Notes: generated by a model not told the origin, from the letters alone. Shown: positions 17,250 to 25,393, numbered from the stretch's first letter. The stretch is 64,000 nucleotides of DNA from Sulfitobacter sp. DFL-14 (GCF_003335585.1 NZ_QBFD01000029.1:250625-314624), one strand, 5' to 3'. Numbers and translations: made by a program.

Positions 17250-17339
17250 CCGACCTTAGACCTGAGACATGAATACCCTGCCGCGCCTGCGGCGCTCTCG
17301 GGACATTCATGTCGCTGGATGCTTCAGGTTAAAGGTCGG
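17250..17339. repeat. Palindromic intergenic repeat C (shares core with element at 59833-60028)
   Basis: Outer inverted arms CCGACCTT (17250) and AAGGTCGG (ending 17339), continued inward as ACCTGA / TCAGGT and GACATGAAT / ATTCATGTC. The 36-base core (17272-17307) matches the reverse complement of 59964-59999 at 34 of 36 positions. It directly follows A2, making a composite of two palindromes. Confidence 0.85.
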
Positions 17340-17447
17340 ACACTTTAAATACACGCCAAAGCCCAAAGCCCGCGCGGCGGTTGAAATAGCGGGCTCAGGC
17401 CCGCAACAGGCACCCATGATCGCATGCGGCGCAGCCGCGCCGCCGGA

Positions 17448-18788
17448 TCACATCTCCGCCTGCAACCCGCGTGCCAATGCGTTCTGCCGCGCAATCGCAT
17501 CCGCCAGGTCAAACCGCACCATCTGCCCGTCCCGCACCACTGGCTGACCCTCCACAAACAGGTCCCGCACGGTTGTCGGCCCCGCCAGCAGCAGCGCCGC
17601 CGGGTCCCAGCTGCCCGCCGCCTCGATCCCGCTGACGTCCCAGATCGCCACATCGGCGCGTTTACCCATCGCCAGCCGCCCGCATTCCGGGCGGCCCAGC
17701 ACATCGGCCCCGCCTCGCGTCGCAATCTCCAGCGCCTCGCGCGCCGACATGGCATCGGCCCCCGAGACCACCCGTTGCAACAACATGCATTGGCGCGCCT
17801 CGGCCACCAGATTGCCCGCATCGTTGCTGGCCGATCCATCCACACCCAGCCCCACGCGCAGACCGCCATCGCGCATCGCGCGCACCGGCGCCACACCCGA
17901 TCCCAACCGGCAGTTGGAACAGGGGCAATGGGCCACACCGGTCCCGGTCCTGGCAAAAAGCGCCATCTCCGCAGCGTCGAGCTTCACGCAATGCGCATGC
18001 CAGACATCGGGCCCGACCCAGCCCAGATCCTGCGCATATTGTCCCGGACGGCAGCCGAACATCTCCTGCGAATAGGCAATGTCTTCATCGTTTTCCGCCA
18101 GATGCGTGTGCAGCATCACCCCCTTGTCGCGCGCCAGAAGTGCGGTCTGCCGCATCAGATCCCGGCTGACGGAGAAAGGAGAACAGGGGGCAAGCCCCAC
18201 CCGGCACATCGACGCCTCGGAGGAATCGTGGAAGGCATCGACCACCCGGATGCAATCCTCCAGGATCGCCGCCTCCCGCTCGACCAGCATATCCGGCGGC
18301 AGGCCGCCCGCACTTTCGCCAATGCTCATGGACCCCCGGGTCGGCTGAAACCGCAGGCCCACGACGCGCGCGGCTTCAATGGTGTCTTCCAGCCGCGCGC
18401 CGTTGGGGTAAAGATAGAGGTGATCGGCGCTCAGCGTGCAGCCCGACAGCGCCAGTTCCGCCAGCCCCACCTGCGCCGAAGCGAACATGTGATCCGGCGT
18501 GAACCGCGCCCAGATCGGGTAGAGTGTCTTCAGCCAGCCGAAGAGCAGCGCATCCTGCGCCCCCGGCACGGCCCGCGTCAGGCTCTGGAACAGATGGTGA
18601 TGCGTGTTCACCAGCCCCGGGGTTACAACACATCCCGCAGCCTCGATCACCTCGCCTGCGCTCTGCAGGCCGCTGCCGATTTCCACAATTGCGCCATCCC
18701 GAAGGCGCAGGTCGGCCCCCGACAGCTCGCGGCGGCTGTCATCCATCGTCAGAATATGGTCGGCATTGCGGATCAGGATTTCGGGCAT
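17448..18788 (-). CDS. 8-oxoguanine deaminase
   Basis: A 446-residue amidohydrolase resembling experimentally defined 8-oxoguanine deaminases, which convert 8-oxoguanine to uric acid. Metal site motifs: GLVNTHHHLFQSLTRAVPGA (about residues 58-77), HTHLAENDEDI (about 235), HAHCVKL (about 270) and GVDGSASNDAGNL (about 323-335). The segment LAPCSPFSVSRDLM fits the substrate loop of this subgroup. It may instead be a related deaminase or S-triazine-type hydrolase, but the motif set favours 8-oxoguanine. It converges with guaD across the A2/C repeats and precedes no other purine gene in the window. Confidence 0.85.
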   Translation of the reverse strand: MPEILIRNADHILTMDDSRRELSGADLRLRDGAIVEIGSGLQSAGEVIEAAGCVVTPGLVNTHHHLFQSLTRAVPGAQDALLFGWLKTLYPIWARFTPDHMFASAQVGLAELALSGCTLSADHLYLYPNGARLEDTIEAARVVGLRFQPTRGSMSIGESAGGLPPDMLVEREAAILEDCIRVVDAFHDSSEASMCRVGLAPCSPFSVSRDLMRQTALLARDKGVMLHTHLAENDEDIAYSQEMFGCRPGQYAQDLGWVGPDVWHAHCVKLDAAEMALFARTGTGVAHCPCSNCRLGSGVAPVRAMRDGGLRVGLGVDGSASNDAGNLVAEARQCMLLQRVVSGADAMSAREALEIATRGGADVLGRPECGRLAMGKRADVAIWDVSGIEAAGSWDPAALLLAGPTTVRDLFVEGQPVVRDGQMVRFDLADAIARQNALARGLQAEM

Positions 18789-18902
18789 GGTCTATGTTTC
18801 TCCACGCCCGTCTCAGAATACATTCACCTGTCGGTGGAAAACGGGCCCAGAACCGACAGTCTCCCGTTAGCAGGTGCCGGCACGAGCGGTCAAGAATGCC
18901 GC

Positions 18903-19703
18903 TCAATACCCCTGCAGGATCGCCAGCGCCTGGGCATGGATCCGGGCATTTGCCGCCGCAATCGCGCGGCCGCCCTCGTGGACAGGCCCGCCGCGCCAGT
19001 CGGTGACGATGCCGCCTGCGGCCTGCACAACGGCAATCGGCGCCTGGATGTCATAGGCGGCAAGCCCCGCCTCGATCACCAGATCGACCTGACCTGCCGC
19101 CAGCAAGGCATAGGCATAGCAATCCATCCCATAGCGGGTCAGCATCGCCCCGGAGGCCACCGCATGAAACCCCGCGCGGTCGGTCTCCTCGCCCACTTCG
19201 GGAAAGGTCGTGAAAACAATCGCCTGCGACAGATCCCGCGCCGCCCGGGTGGCCAGCACATGCCGCCCCCCCGGCCCCGTCATCGCGGCCCCGTCCGGCG
19301 CGCCCTCGAACCGCTCGCCGATATAGGGCTGGTCGATGATGCCATAGAACGGGCCCTGCCCGTCGCTGACCGCAATCAGCACCCCCCATGTCGGGGTGCC
19401 GCTGATAAAGCCGCGCGTGCCGTCGATCGGATCCAGCACCCAGGTCAAGCCGGACCGCCCCTGCTGCACCCCGTATTCCTCGCCCAGGATACCATCATCG
19501 GGACGTTCCCGCGCCAGGATCTCACGCATGGCGCGTTCGGCGGTCTTGTCCGCCACCGTCACCGGGTCATACCCCGCATCAAGCTTGTTTTCCGCAACCA
19601 GGGTCGTGCCCCGGAAATGGGGCAGGATCACATCACGCGCCGCATCTGCAAGCAGATGCGCAACGCGCCGCACATCGGGATCGAATGAAATCTTCGTTGT
19701 CAT
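18903..19703 (-). CDS. hisN: Inositol-monophosphatase-family protein, probable histidinol-phosphatase
   Basis: A 266-residue protein of the inositol monophosphatase superfamily. Metal/catalytic motifs: GEEYG (about residue 75), WVLDPIDGTRGFISG (about 88-102) and YDIQAPIAVVQAAGG (about 216). The RGFISG loop after DPIDGT, in place of NF in inositol phosphatases, is typical of the HisN (TIGR02067) histidinol-phosphatase group, which performs the penultimate step of histidine synthesis. No other his gene is nearby. It precedes the 8-oxoguanine deaminase gene on the same strand by 114 bases; cotranscription is possible but not evident. Confidence 0.85.
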   Translation of the reverse strand: MTTKISFDPDVRRVAHLLADAARDVILPHFRGTTLVAENKLDAGYDPVTVADKTAERAMREILARERPDDGILGEEYGVQQGRSGLTWVLDPIDGTRGFISGTPTWGVLIAVSDGQGPFYGIIDQPYIGERFEGAPDGAAMTGPGGRHVLATRAARDLSQAIVFTTFPEVGEETDRAGFHAVASGAMLTRYGMDCYAYALLAAGQVDLVIEAGLAAYDIQAPIAVVQAAGGIVTDWRGGPVHEGGRAIAAANARIHAQALAILQGY

Positions 19704-19765
19704 ACCGCGTCAGTGCCAGCTTGTGCCTGCCCGCGCAAGCCTGCGGTCGCGGCAAGGCTGGACCT

Positions 19766-20140
19766 TCAGGCGACGTCGCTCAGGACGCGGGCAAGATCGA
19801 AAAGGCGGCGCCGCTGGTTTGCCGGAATGGCATAGTAGGATCGGATCAGGTCCATCGCCTCCTTGTCGCCCAGCAGATCATATGGAACGTCACATTGCGG
19901 AGCAGACCCTGAGGTTTCCGGCTGTTCGAGACCGTCGAAGAAAAAGGCCACCTGAACCTCAAGCGCATCGGCAATTTCCCACAATCGGGATGCGCTGACG
20001 CGGTTCGCGCCGGTCTCGTACTTTTGAATTTGCTGAAACTTGATCCCAACCAAAGCTGCCAGCTTCTGTTGGGTCATCCCCGTCAGCCAGCGTCGCTGAC
20101 GAATTCGTTTGCCGACGTGCACGTCTACTCTATGTGCCAT
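19766..20140 (-). CDS. XRE-family helix-turn-helix regulator
   Basis: A 124-residue DNA-binding protein. The Cro/cI-type helix-turn-helix spans about residues 10-65 (RIRQRRWLTGMTQQKLAALV, then QQIQKYETGANRVSASRLW). The tail is a helical region with DLIRSYYAIP near residue 100. This architecture is very common in Rhodobacteraceae and related alphaproteobacteria; the target is not known to me. An imperfect palindrome TTAGATCCTAA lies at 20146-20156, next to the start, a plausible autoregulatory operator. The 287-base gap upstream to the LysR gene is AT-rich and shows no other gene. Confidence 0.85.
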   Translation of the reverse strand: MAHRVDVHVGKRIRQRRWLTGMTQQKLAALVGIKFQQIQKYETGANRVSASRLWEIADALEVQVAFFFDGLEQPETSGSAPQCDVPYDLLGDKEAMDLIRSYYAIPANQRRRLFDLARVLSDVA

Positions 20141-20427
20141 GCAGATTAGATCCTAACTTACACACTTAATAACACTACTATACGCGCTTGCGGCTACGGC
20201 GCCGGCCGCGCGTTAACTGGGCGTTCCAACAGCGGCCACCCCAAGCACCTTACGAAATCTTCCCTTCACAGCAAAGATATTCACCACATTATTGACAGCT
20301 TGGCAGCTAACATCATGAATTCAACAAAGAAAAGATAACATAAATGTGGTGTTTCCGACACATTTTCCGTCTTCACAAGGCTTACGCCACGTAAAGCAGG
20401 CGGGAAATGCCCCCCGCCGCCCCGGAT

Positions 20428-21303
20428 TCAGGCCGCGATCGACCGCTTGTTCTGTCCCTGGCTGAAGGCGCTGCGCAACAGCGCGACCAATGTCTGGTGC
20501 GACTCGGACCTGTTCTGCTCCGCCCCGTAGAGGTTGATGTGCTGTTTCGGCAATTTCGGCAGCACCCCGCCGTGGTCTACCGTCTCCAGGTGCGGCGGCT
20601 TGGTGCCGTCGATCATCGCATGGATGGCCAGATCGGCGCTGACCGCCGCCTCGACCGCGCGATCGCTTTCCGTGTCCAGAGCCATCTGCCAGGGAATCTG
20701 CGCCACATCCAGCGCACCCAGCACGCTGGGACGGAAGGTGCAGAACCGGCAGAAGGCCAGCCGCAAGGGCCGTTGCCGCCATGCCGCCCCGCCCGCAGCG
20801 CCGATCCACTCCAGGTTCTTGGTCACCAGGGTCTCGCCGCCCCTGTCGATTTCGGTCTCGGTGGTCAGGATCAGATCGCATTCGCCCTTGGCGAACTGGG
20901 TCTTGAGCGTTCTGGTGTGAGAGGCTTCAAGCTGCACCCGCACCCGCGGGAAATCGGCGTGAAACTGTTTCAGGACCTGTGGCACCATCGGGTACACGAT
21001 GTCATGCGGCACGCCCAGCGTGATCTCTCCCTCGAAAGCCTGATCCGTCAGCCGTTCGATGACCTCGTCGTTCAGGGCCACCATGCGGCGCGCATAGACC
21101 AGCAGCTGCTCGCCAGAGGCCGTGAGGGCAATGGTCCGGCCGCTCCGGTCCAGCAGGGACAGGCCCAGCATTTCCTCCAGCCGCTTGAGCTGCATTGAGA
21201 CGGCCGATTGCGTCAGATGCAGAAAGCCCGCCGCCCGGGTCACCCCGCCACTGTCAGCCACAGCCATGAACGACCGCAGGGTCGTGATGTCCAGATTTCT
21301 CAT
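20428..21303 (-). CDS. LysR-family transcriptional regulator
   Basis: A 291-residue LysR-type regulator. The winged helix-turn-helix is at residues 4-62 (DSGGVTRAAGFLHLTQSAVS), followed by a periplasmic-binding-protein-like effector domain from about residue 90. It is divergent from the frameshifted DUF1127 gene over a 123-base gap. LysR/DUF1127 divergent pairs recur in Rhodobacteraceae, so the small protein is the likely target. Effector unknown. The C-terminal region carries an unusually Arg/Phe/Cys-rich stretch (RQRPLRLAFCRFCTF, about 175-190) within otherwise normal sequence. Confidence 0.88.
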   Translation of the reverse strand: MRNLDITTLRSFMAVADSGGVTRAAGFLHLTQSAVSMQLKRLEEMLGLSLLDRSGRTIALTASGEQLLVYARRMVALNDEVIERLTDQAFEGEITLGVPHDIVYPMVPQVLKQFHADFPRVRVQLEASHTRTLKTQFAKGECDLILTTETEIDRGGETLVTKNLEWIGAAGGAAWRQRPLRLAFCRFCTFRPSVLGALDVAQIPWQMALDTESDRAVEAAVSADLAIHAMIDGTKPPHLETVDHGGVLPKLPKQHINLYGAEQNRSESHQTLVALLRSAFSQGQNKRSIAA

Positions 21304-21426
21304 ATATCACCAATCTTGATGCATTGCCTAACAAACAATCGTTTTAATCATACGTCATGCCACCCTAGATATCAAGCATCCCGATGGAACCCGGAGTTTC
21401 ATCACAAAATTCGAAGGATAAATGAA

Positions 21427-21656
21427 ATGGCACAGCTTTTCGACAGCGCCTCGGGCCGGGGCCGCGCACTCAAGACCCGGCGGATTTCACTCTGGGCCCA
21501 GTTCCAGCACCTCAGGGCCATTGCCCGCAGCAGACAGAGCCTGCGTCAGCTTGAAAGCCACCAGCTGCAGGACATCGCCTGAGTGCCACCGAGGCCGAAA
21601 AGGAGGCGCGGCGGTTGCCCTGGGACGCACCGGGCCATTGGATGTCCGGTCGCTAA
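21427..21656 (+). pseudogene. DUF1127 small protein, interrupted by a one-base frameshift
   Basis: The first 51 codons (MAQLFDSASGRGRALKTRRI, ending QDIA) stop at TGA 21580-21582. The next frame continues without a gap as LSATEAEKEARRLPWD and stops at TAA 21654-21656. Joined with one extra G after base 21577, the product would read QLQDIGLSATEAEKEARR, exactly the DUF1127 pattern (basic helix, then DIG(L/I)xxxEA). Family members are about 50-80 residues, associated with phosphate, carbon or stress responses in alphaproteobacteria. Either the gene is a recent pseudogene, the base is a sequence error, or the short form is made. Start ATG 21427 follows a GAAGGA ribosome site. Confidence 0.8.
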
Positions 21657-21795
21657 GAGCCGCCGGTCACATGAAAAAGACCGCCCCGGCACGCGCTATT
21701 ACCTCTTGAAAAACAACGGCACAGTGCCGATATTCACCGGGATACCGTCCGCATCCCGCGTGGTAAGCAATACTTAGCCAATTGGAGGTCCATTC

Positions 21796-22572
21796 ATGGC
21801 CGACGTGAATACAATCCGGACAGCTGCCGGAACCCGCGCCGCCGCAATCGACGAGGGGCTGCGCGCCCATATGAACAAGGTCTACGGCACAATGTCCGTG
21901 GGCATGCTGATCACCTTTGCCGCCGCATGGGCGATTTCGGGCCTTGCGGTCACCACCGACCCCTCGGGTGCGGCCGCGCAGATCGGGACCGATAAATACC
22001 TGACGGACATCGGCTATGCGCTTTATGCCTCGCCGCTGAAATGGGTTGTTATGTTCGCACCTCTGGCCTTTGTCTTTGGCTTCAGCGCGATGATCAACAA
22101 GATGTCCGCCGCCACCGCGCAGACGGTGTTCTATGCTTTCGCGGCCGTGATGGGCATTTCGATCAGCTCGATCTTCCTGGTCTTCACCGGCTATTCCATC
22201 GCGCAGGTGTTCCTGATCACCGCCATCGCATTTGCCGGGCTGTCGCTCTGGGGCTACACCACCAAGAAGGACATCTCCGGTTGGGGCAGCTTCCTGATCA
22301 TGGGTGTGATCGGCCTGATCGTGGCCTCCATCGTGAACATCTTCCTGGCCTCCTCGGCGCTGATGTTCGCCATCTCGGCGATCGGCGTCCTGATCTTTGC
22401 GGGCCTGACCGCCTATGACACCCAGAAGATCAAGACCGAATATCTGGCACATGCGCATCACGGTGACACCGAATGGCTGGGCAAGGCCGCCATCATGGGC
22501 GCGCTGAGCCTCTACCTCGACTTCATCAACATGTTCATGATGCTGCTGCAATTGTTCGGCAACCGCGAATAA
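21796..22572 (+). CDS. Bax inhibitor-1/YccA-family membrane protein
   Basis: A 258-residue protein with seven membrane helices, typical of the bacterial BI-1 (UPF0005/TMBIM) family; homologs include YccA, which modulates FtsH, and YetJ, a pH-sensitive calcium leak channel. Characteristic C-terminal segments are GLTAYDTQKIKTEYL (about residue 210) and ALSLYLDFINMFMMLLQLFG at the end, with the paired Asp sensor positions of the family apparently present (TAYDTQ and LYLDF). A strong ribosome site (TTGGAGG) precedes the ATG. It is monocistronic: a perfect-stem terminator follows 24 bases after the stop. Confidence 0.93.
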   Translation: MADVNTIRTAAGTRAAAIDEGLRAHMNKVYGTMSVGMLITFAAAWAISGLAVTTDPSGAAAQIGTDKYLTDIGYALYASPLKWVVMFAPLAFVFGFSAMINKMSAATAQTVFYAFAAVMGISISSIFLVFTGYSIAQVFLITAIAFAGLSLWGYTTKKDISGWGSFLIMGVIGLIVASIVNIFLASSALMFAISAIGVLIFAGLTAYDTQKIKTEYLAHAHHGDTEWLGKAAIMGALSLYLDFINMFMMLLQLFGNRE

Positions 22573-22595
22573 GCCATGCATCTTTGATGTGACAT

Positions 22596-22626
22596 GGGCC
22601 AATCCTGCAAGGGATTGGCCCTTTTT
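22596..22626 (+). terminator. Rho-independent terminator
   Basis: A perfect 10-base stem GGGCCAATCC / GGATTGGCCC (22596-22605, 22612-22621), 6-base loop and five T. It ends the BI-1 gene. The ribosome site of the DUF1272 gene begins only five bases after the T run. Confidence 0.95.
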
Positions 22627-22640
22627 CGTTGGAGCGACCC

Positions 22641-22949
22641 TTGCTTGAAATCAGACCCAATTGCGAGATGTGCAACCGCGACCTGCCCCCGGATGCGGCA
22701 GAGGCGCGTATCTGCAGCTATGAATGCACCTTCTGCGCAGATTGCGTCGAGACCGTGCTGGGCAATGTCTGCCCGAACTGTACGGGCGGTTTTGTGCCAC
22801 GCCCGATCCGGCCCCGGCAGGCGCGGCGACCGGGTGTCAGCCTGACCCACCAGCCGCCCGGCACAGAACGGCGCAGCCTGAAGTACGGGCCGGAAGAGAT
22901 CGCCGCCATTGTCGCCGCGACGCGGGGCATTCCGCCCGAAGACAGGTAA
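22641..22949 (+). CDS. DUF1272 zinc-ribbon-like protein
   Basis: A protein of about 102 residues. The first 55 match DUF1272: MLEIRPNCEMCNRDLPPD, then ARICSYECTFCADCVETV and CPNCTGGFVPRPIRP. Nine Cys sit in CxxC-type pairs, so zinc binding is likely; function of the family is unknown. The start is taken as TTG 22641, because DUF1272 proteins begin M-L-E-(I/L)-R-P-N-C and a GGAG lies six bases upstream; a TTG four codons earlier (22629) is less likely. The C-terminal 45 residues are a basic, Pro-rich tail ending RGIPPEDR. It lies just downstream of a strong terminator. Confidence 0.85.
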   Translation: MLEIRPNCEMCNRDLPPDAAEARICSYECTFCADCVETVLGNVCPNCTGGFVPRPIRPRQARRPGVSLTHQPPGTERRSLKYGPEEIAAIVAATRGIPPEDR

Positions 22950-22956
22950 GGCGCGC

Positions 22957-23103
22957 TCAGAAAGGCTCGTAGCCGACGCTGGTAAAGCCCACACTGTCGG
23001 AATAGGTGCCACCAAAGACCGGCGCAGGCGGCGGGCCGCCAAGTTTGCCGGTGCAGGCAGAGAGCAGACCCACGAGGGTCAGGGCAGCAATCATCTTGGA
23101 CAT
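22957..23103 (-). CDS. Small lipoprotein
   Basis: A 48-residue predicted lipoprotein. The signal sequence MSKMIAALTLVGLLSAC ends in a consensus lipobox (LSAC, Cys17). The mature part is only about 32 residues, Gly/Pro-rich (GGPPPAPVFGGTYSDSVGFT), ending in an aromatic GYEPF. Start at ATG 23103 with AAGGAA eight bases upstream; a longer in-frame reading would destroy the signal peptide. The gene is convergent with DUF1272, seven bases apart. Such tiny lipoproteins are common in Rhodobacteraceae; no function known. Confidence 0.75.
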   Translation of the reverse strand: MSKMIAALTLVGLLSACTGKLGGPPPAPVFGGTYSDSVGFTSVGYEPF

Positions 23104-23207
23104 GTCGTGTTCCTTGGCAGCTTGGGACCTGCCGACTATTGCCGCTTGGCCGATCCGGCGCAAGGGCGGCCTGCCCTGCCCCTGTTCCGCCCGCTCACGC
23201 CCCCGAA

Positions 23208-24316
23208 TCAAAGACAGGGCCGCACCGCATCCCGACCTGCCTGCCGTTGCCCCGCATCAAACAGGATCTCCCCCGTCAGCGGCATGTTGTTCTTCCTGTT
23301 CCGGTAGGCCAGCCTGCGCGCGCGCCGCCCGGGCGCCATGGGACGGCAGGCGGGAAGATCGCTTTGCTGCCCGATGACCTCCGGCAGGATCGCGGACAAT
23401 TCCGCCCGCTCCGCCTCCGACATCGACCGCAGCGCCTGCGGCCCGGCATATAGGCTCTCGCAGGGGCCCCATTTGCCATGAGGATATCATGCCGGTCCAG
23501 CAGCACATGATAATAGGTCACAGCGCCCGCCGCCTCGGCCGGGGCGACGCCATTCAGGGCAACCAGCTGCTTGGCCGCAACCAGAACTTCCGACGCGCCG
23601 AACATGCGCGCCGCGATCTTCGAGCGCACAAGGATGCTGTGCTGGGGCGATACCAGCAGATCCCGCTGCGGGCAGCCGGGCCCCAATGTGCCGGCAGCAA
23701 TCTGAACGGGCCGGAGCCTGGGACATTCCCTGAGCAGCTGCGCGGGCAGCCGTCTGGCACCGATCCAGCGGATTTCCTGCACGCCGCAATCCAGCGCCCG
23801 AACGCGGTCGCCCACCTGCAGTTCCTCCACCGGGGTCTGCTGACCACCCTCGGCCTCGATCAGCGTCCCGGCGGTGAAACACACCACCTCGATGTCGTTA
23901 TCCACGGTGGAAATGACCGCCGCATCATGGCCCGCCACGGATTGTATCACCCCGGTGGTGATGGCCTGGACGTTCATGTGGCCATAGCTGTCGTTCGGGA
24001 TCGCGAAGTACCGGACATCGCCGCCGTTCGACAGGGTCAGGAAAACGAAGCTGAGGTTGCTTTCGCTGCCCGGCCCGAAACTCTCGGATGATCCGTCACC
24101 CAGCAGGATCGACCCCGCGCTGTCTGGTTCTTCGATCAGGTCGATGGTGTAGGCGACCCCGCCAATGGTGACCAGATCCCCGACGTCGAACTCCCCATCG
24201 TCAAGATCGGTCGATGTCATATCGTCCACGACGCCAAGCAGATTGCCGTTTTCAAGGGAATAGGTCGTGCCCGACGCGATGCCGGTCACTTCGAGAAGAT
24301 CGTGAATTGTCGCCAT
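23208..24316 (-). pseudogene. Hint-domain (hedgehog/intein-like) protein, frameshifted near the C-terminus
   Basis: A Rhodobacteraceae-type protein. It has an acidic N-terminal domain (residues 1-145, MATIHDLLEVTGIASGTTYS), then a Hint domain starting VCFTAGTLIEAEGG (Cys at about 147) and containing LLVSPQHSILV and YYHVLLDRHDILMANGAP. After that, translation shifts into a basic, unrelated frame. One base is missing near 23459: adding a C on the plus strand restores PAESLYAGPQALRSMSEAER and continues to the stop at 23208, the normal family C-terminus. The unshifted frame instead ends at 23276. Start ATG 24316 follows a GGGGGAGGG ribosome site; an ATG 13 codons upstream lacks one. Hint domains in such proteins may self-process. 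No RTX repeats are present. Confidence 0.8.
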
Positions 24317-24559
24317 CGCTGCCCTCCCCCGTCGCGCGCCTGACGGGCGGGCCATCCCAGTCCGGGCCGGCCCGTTGCCGCTATGCTGCGCTTGCTTCAG
24401 CCATAGGGCGGCAATCTTTCGATGAGATTAACGGGGCCTGTGTCATGCGGCAGGTGTCATCCGGCAGGTGTCATCCGGCAGGCGTCAGCCGCCGCAATGC
24501 GCAGGCTGGCAGCGCCGCCCGGGGGGATGCCGGGCACGGAAAACCGCGCCCTGAAACGC

Positions 24560-24583
24560 AAAAAGCCGCGCGAAACGCGCGGC
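24560..24583 (-). terminator. Rho-independent terminator of rpmG
   Basis: A perfect 8-base stem GCCGCGCG / CGCGCGGC with a 3-base loop, followed on the minus strand by five T, 25 bases after the rpmG stop. Confidence 0.92.
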
Positions 24584-24607
24584 CTTGCAAAGTCAGTCAG
24601 CCCGATC

Positions 24608-24775
24608 TTACTTGATCTTGCCTTCTTTGTAATCGACGTGCTTGCGCGCAACGGGGTCGTACTTCTTGATGACCATCTTTTCGGTCATGGTGCGCGCGTT
24701 CTTCTTGGTGACATAGAAGTGGCCTGTGCCCGCGGACGAGTTCAGACGGATCTTGATCGTGGTTGGCTTTGCCAT
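24608..24775 (-). CDS. rpmG: 50S ribosomal protein L33
   Basis: A 55-residue protein starting [20 protein letters not shown] and ending [17 protein letters not shown], a clear L33. It lacks the CxxC zinc pairs of some L33 forms, as is usual in alphaproteobacteria (C-minus type). The start is fixed by the conserved MAKPT. It is monocistronic, with its own terminator, on the same strand as rnpB and separated from the rnpB 3' end by about 190 bases that contain tandem palindromes. Confidence 0.97.
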   Translation of the reverse strand: MAKPTTIKIRLNSSAGTGHFYVTKKNARTMTEKMVIKKYDPVARKHVDYKEGKIK

Positions 24776-24907
24776 CTTGCTTCTCCTGCTGCCGACCGCA
24801 CCGGGGGTCTGGCGTGAATTCTGAACCCCGGCTTTTACCCGGATGCGCCTCCGAGTCAACAGCAAAAGACGCAAGAATTCCAAACCGGGGGCCGCGTTTT
24901 CAAGCGG

Positions 24908-24953
24908 CCGGAAAATTGCAATTTTCCGGTCCGGATTTTTCCAAAAATCCGGA
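24908..24953. repeat. Tandem A/T-centred palindromes
   Basis: Two abutting palindromes: a perfect 22-base one (24908-24929, CCGGAAAATTG and its complement) and a 24-base one (24930-24953, arms TCCGGATTTTT / AAAAATCCGGA around CC). They lie just past the rnpB 3' end and may stop transcription in both directions. Related pairs lie at 32010-32052 and 62520-62564. Confidence 0.85.
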
Positions 24954-24961
24954 CAGCAGAC

Positions 24962-25393
24962 AAAAACGCGCGGAAGGCCTGTAAGCCGGATTTTGTCACG
25001 GGGGGGTAACCCCCCGTGGATGACCATTCCTCTGACCCTGCGATTGCCCGCAGGGCTACAGCTGCCAACCCGGACCTGCTGGGGCAAAAGCGGCCCCGCC
25101 CCGGCCCGAAGGCCGGTGGCGCGCGGTCCCTATTTGGCATTGCTCCCGGTGGGGCTTGCCATGCCGCCCCTGTTGCCAGCGGCGCGGTGGGCCCTTACCC
25201 CACCTTTTCACCCTTACCCAGCCGTGGTTTCGGTTTCCCGACCTGTGGCGTGGCGGTATCATTTCTGTGGCGCTTTCCGTCGGGTTGCCCCGCCCGGGTG
25301 TTACCCGGCACCGTCTCTTTTTGGAGTCCGGACTTTCCTCCCCGTGGATCCGGCAAGCGGATCACGAAGCGGCCATCCAGCCTTCCGCGCGAG
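24962..25393 (-). ncRNA. rnpB: RNase P RNA component (bacterial type A)
   Basis: About 430 bases on the minus strand. The universally conserved 5' core GAGGAAAGTCCGGACTCC is at 25340-25323. The 3' region ends with AAATCCGGCTTACAGGCC-like sequence (about 24995-24977). The P1 helix pairs the 5' GCGCGGAAGG (25390-25381) with the 3' CCTTCCGCGC (24978-24969), after which a T run follows on the minus strand. It is the catalytic RNA that matures tRNA 5' ends. Exact ends are estimated from P1. Open frames on both strands across this region are spurious. Confidence 0.95.

Noticed and set aside
15491..17310. Minus-strand frames sharing an RFGINLKH...SLFAFDR peptide at both ends of guaD
   Set aside because: The shared peptide is just translation of the A1 and A2 palindromic repeats; guaD on the plus strand explains the region.
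17146..17339. An insertion sequence downstream of guaD
   Set aside because: There is no transposase frame and no long paired ends beyond the hairpins; it is described as non-coding repeats instead.
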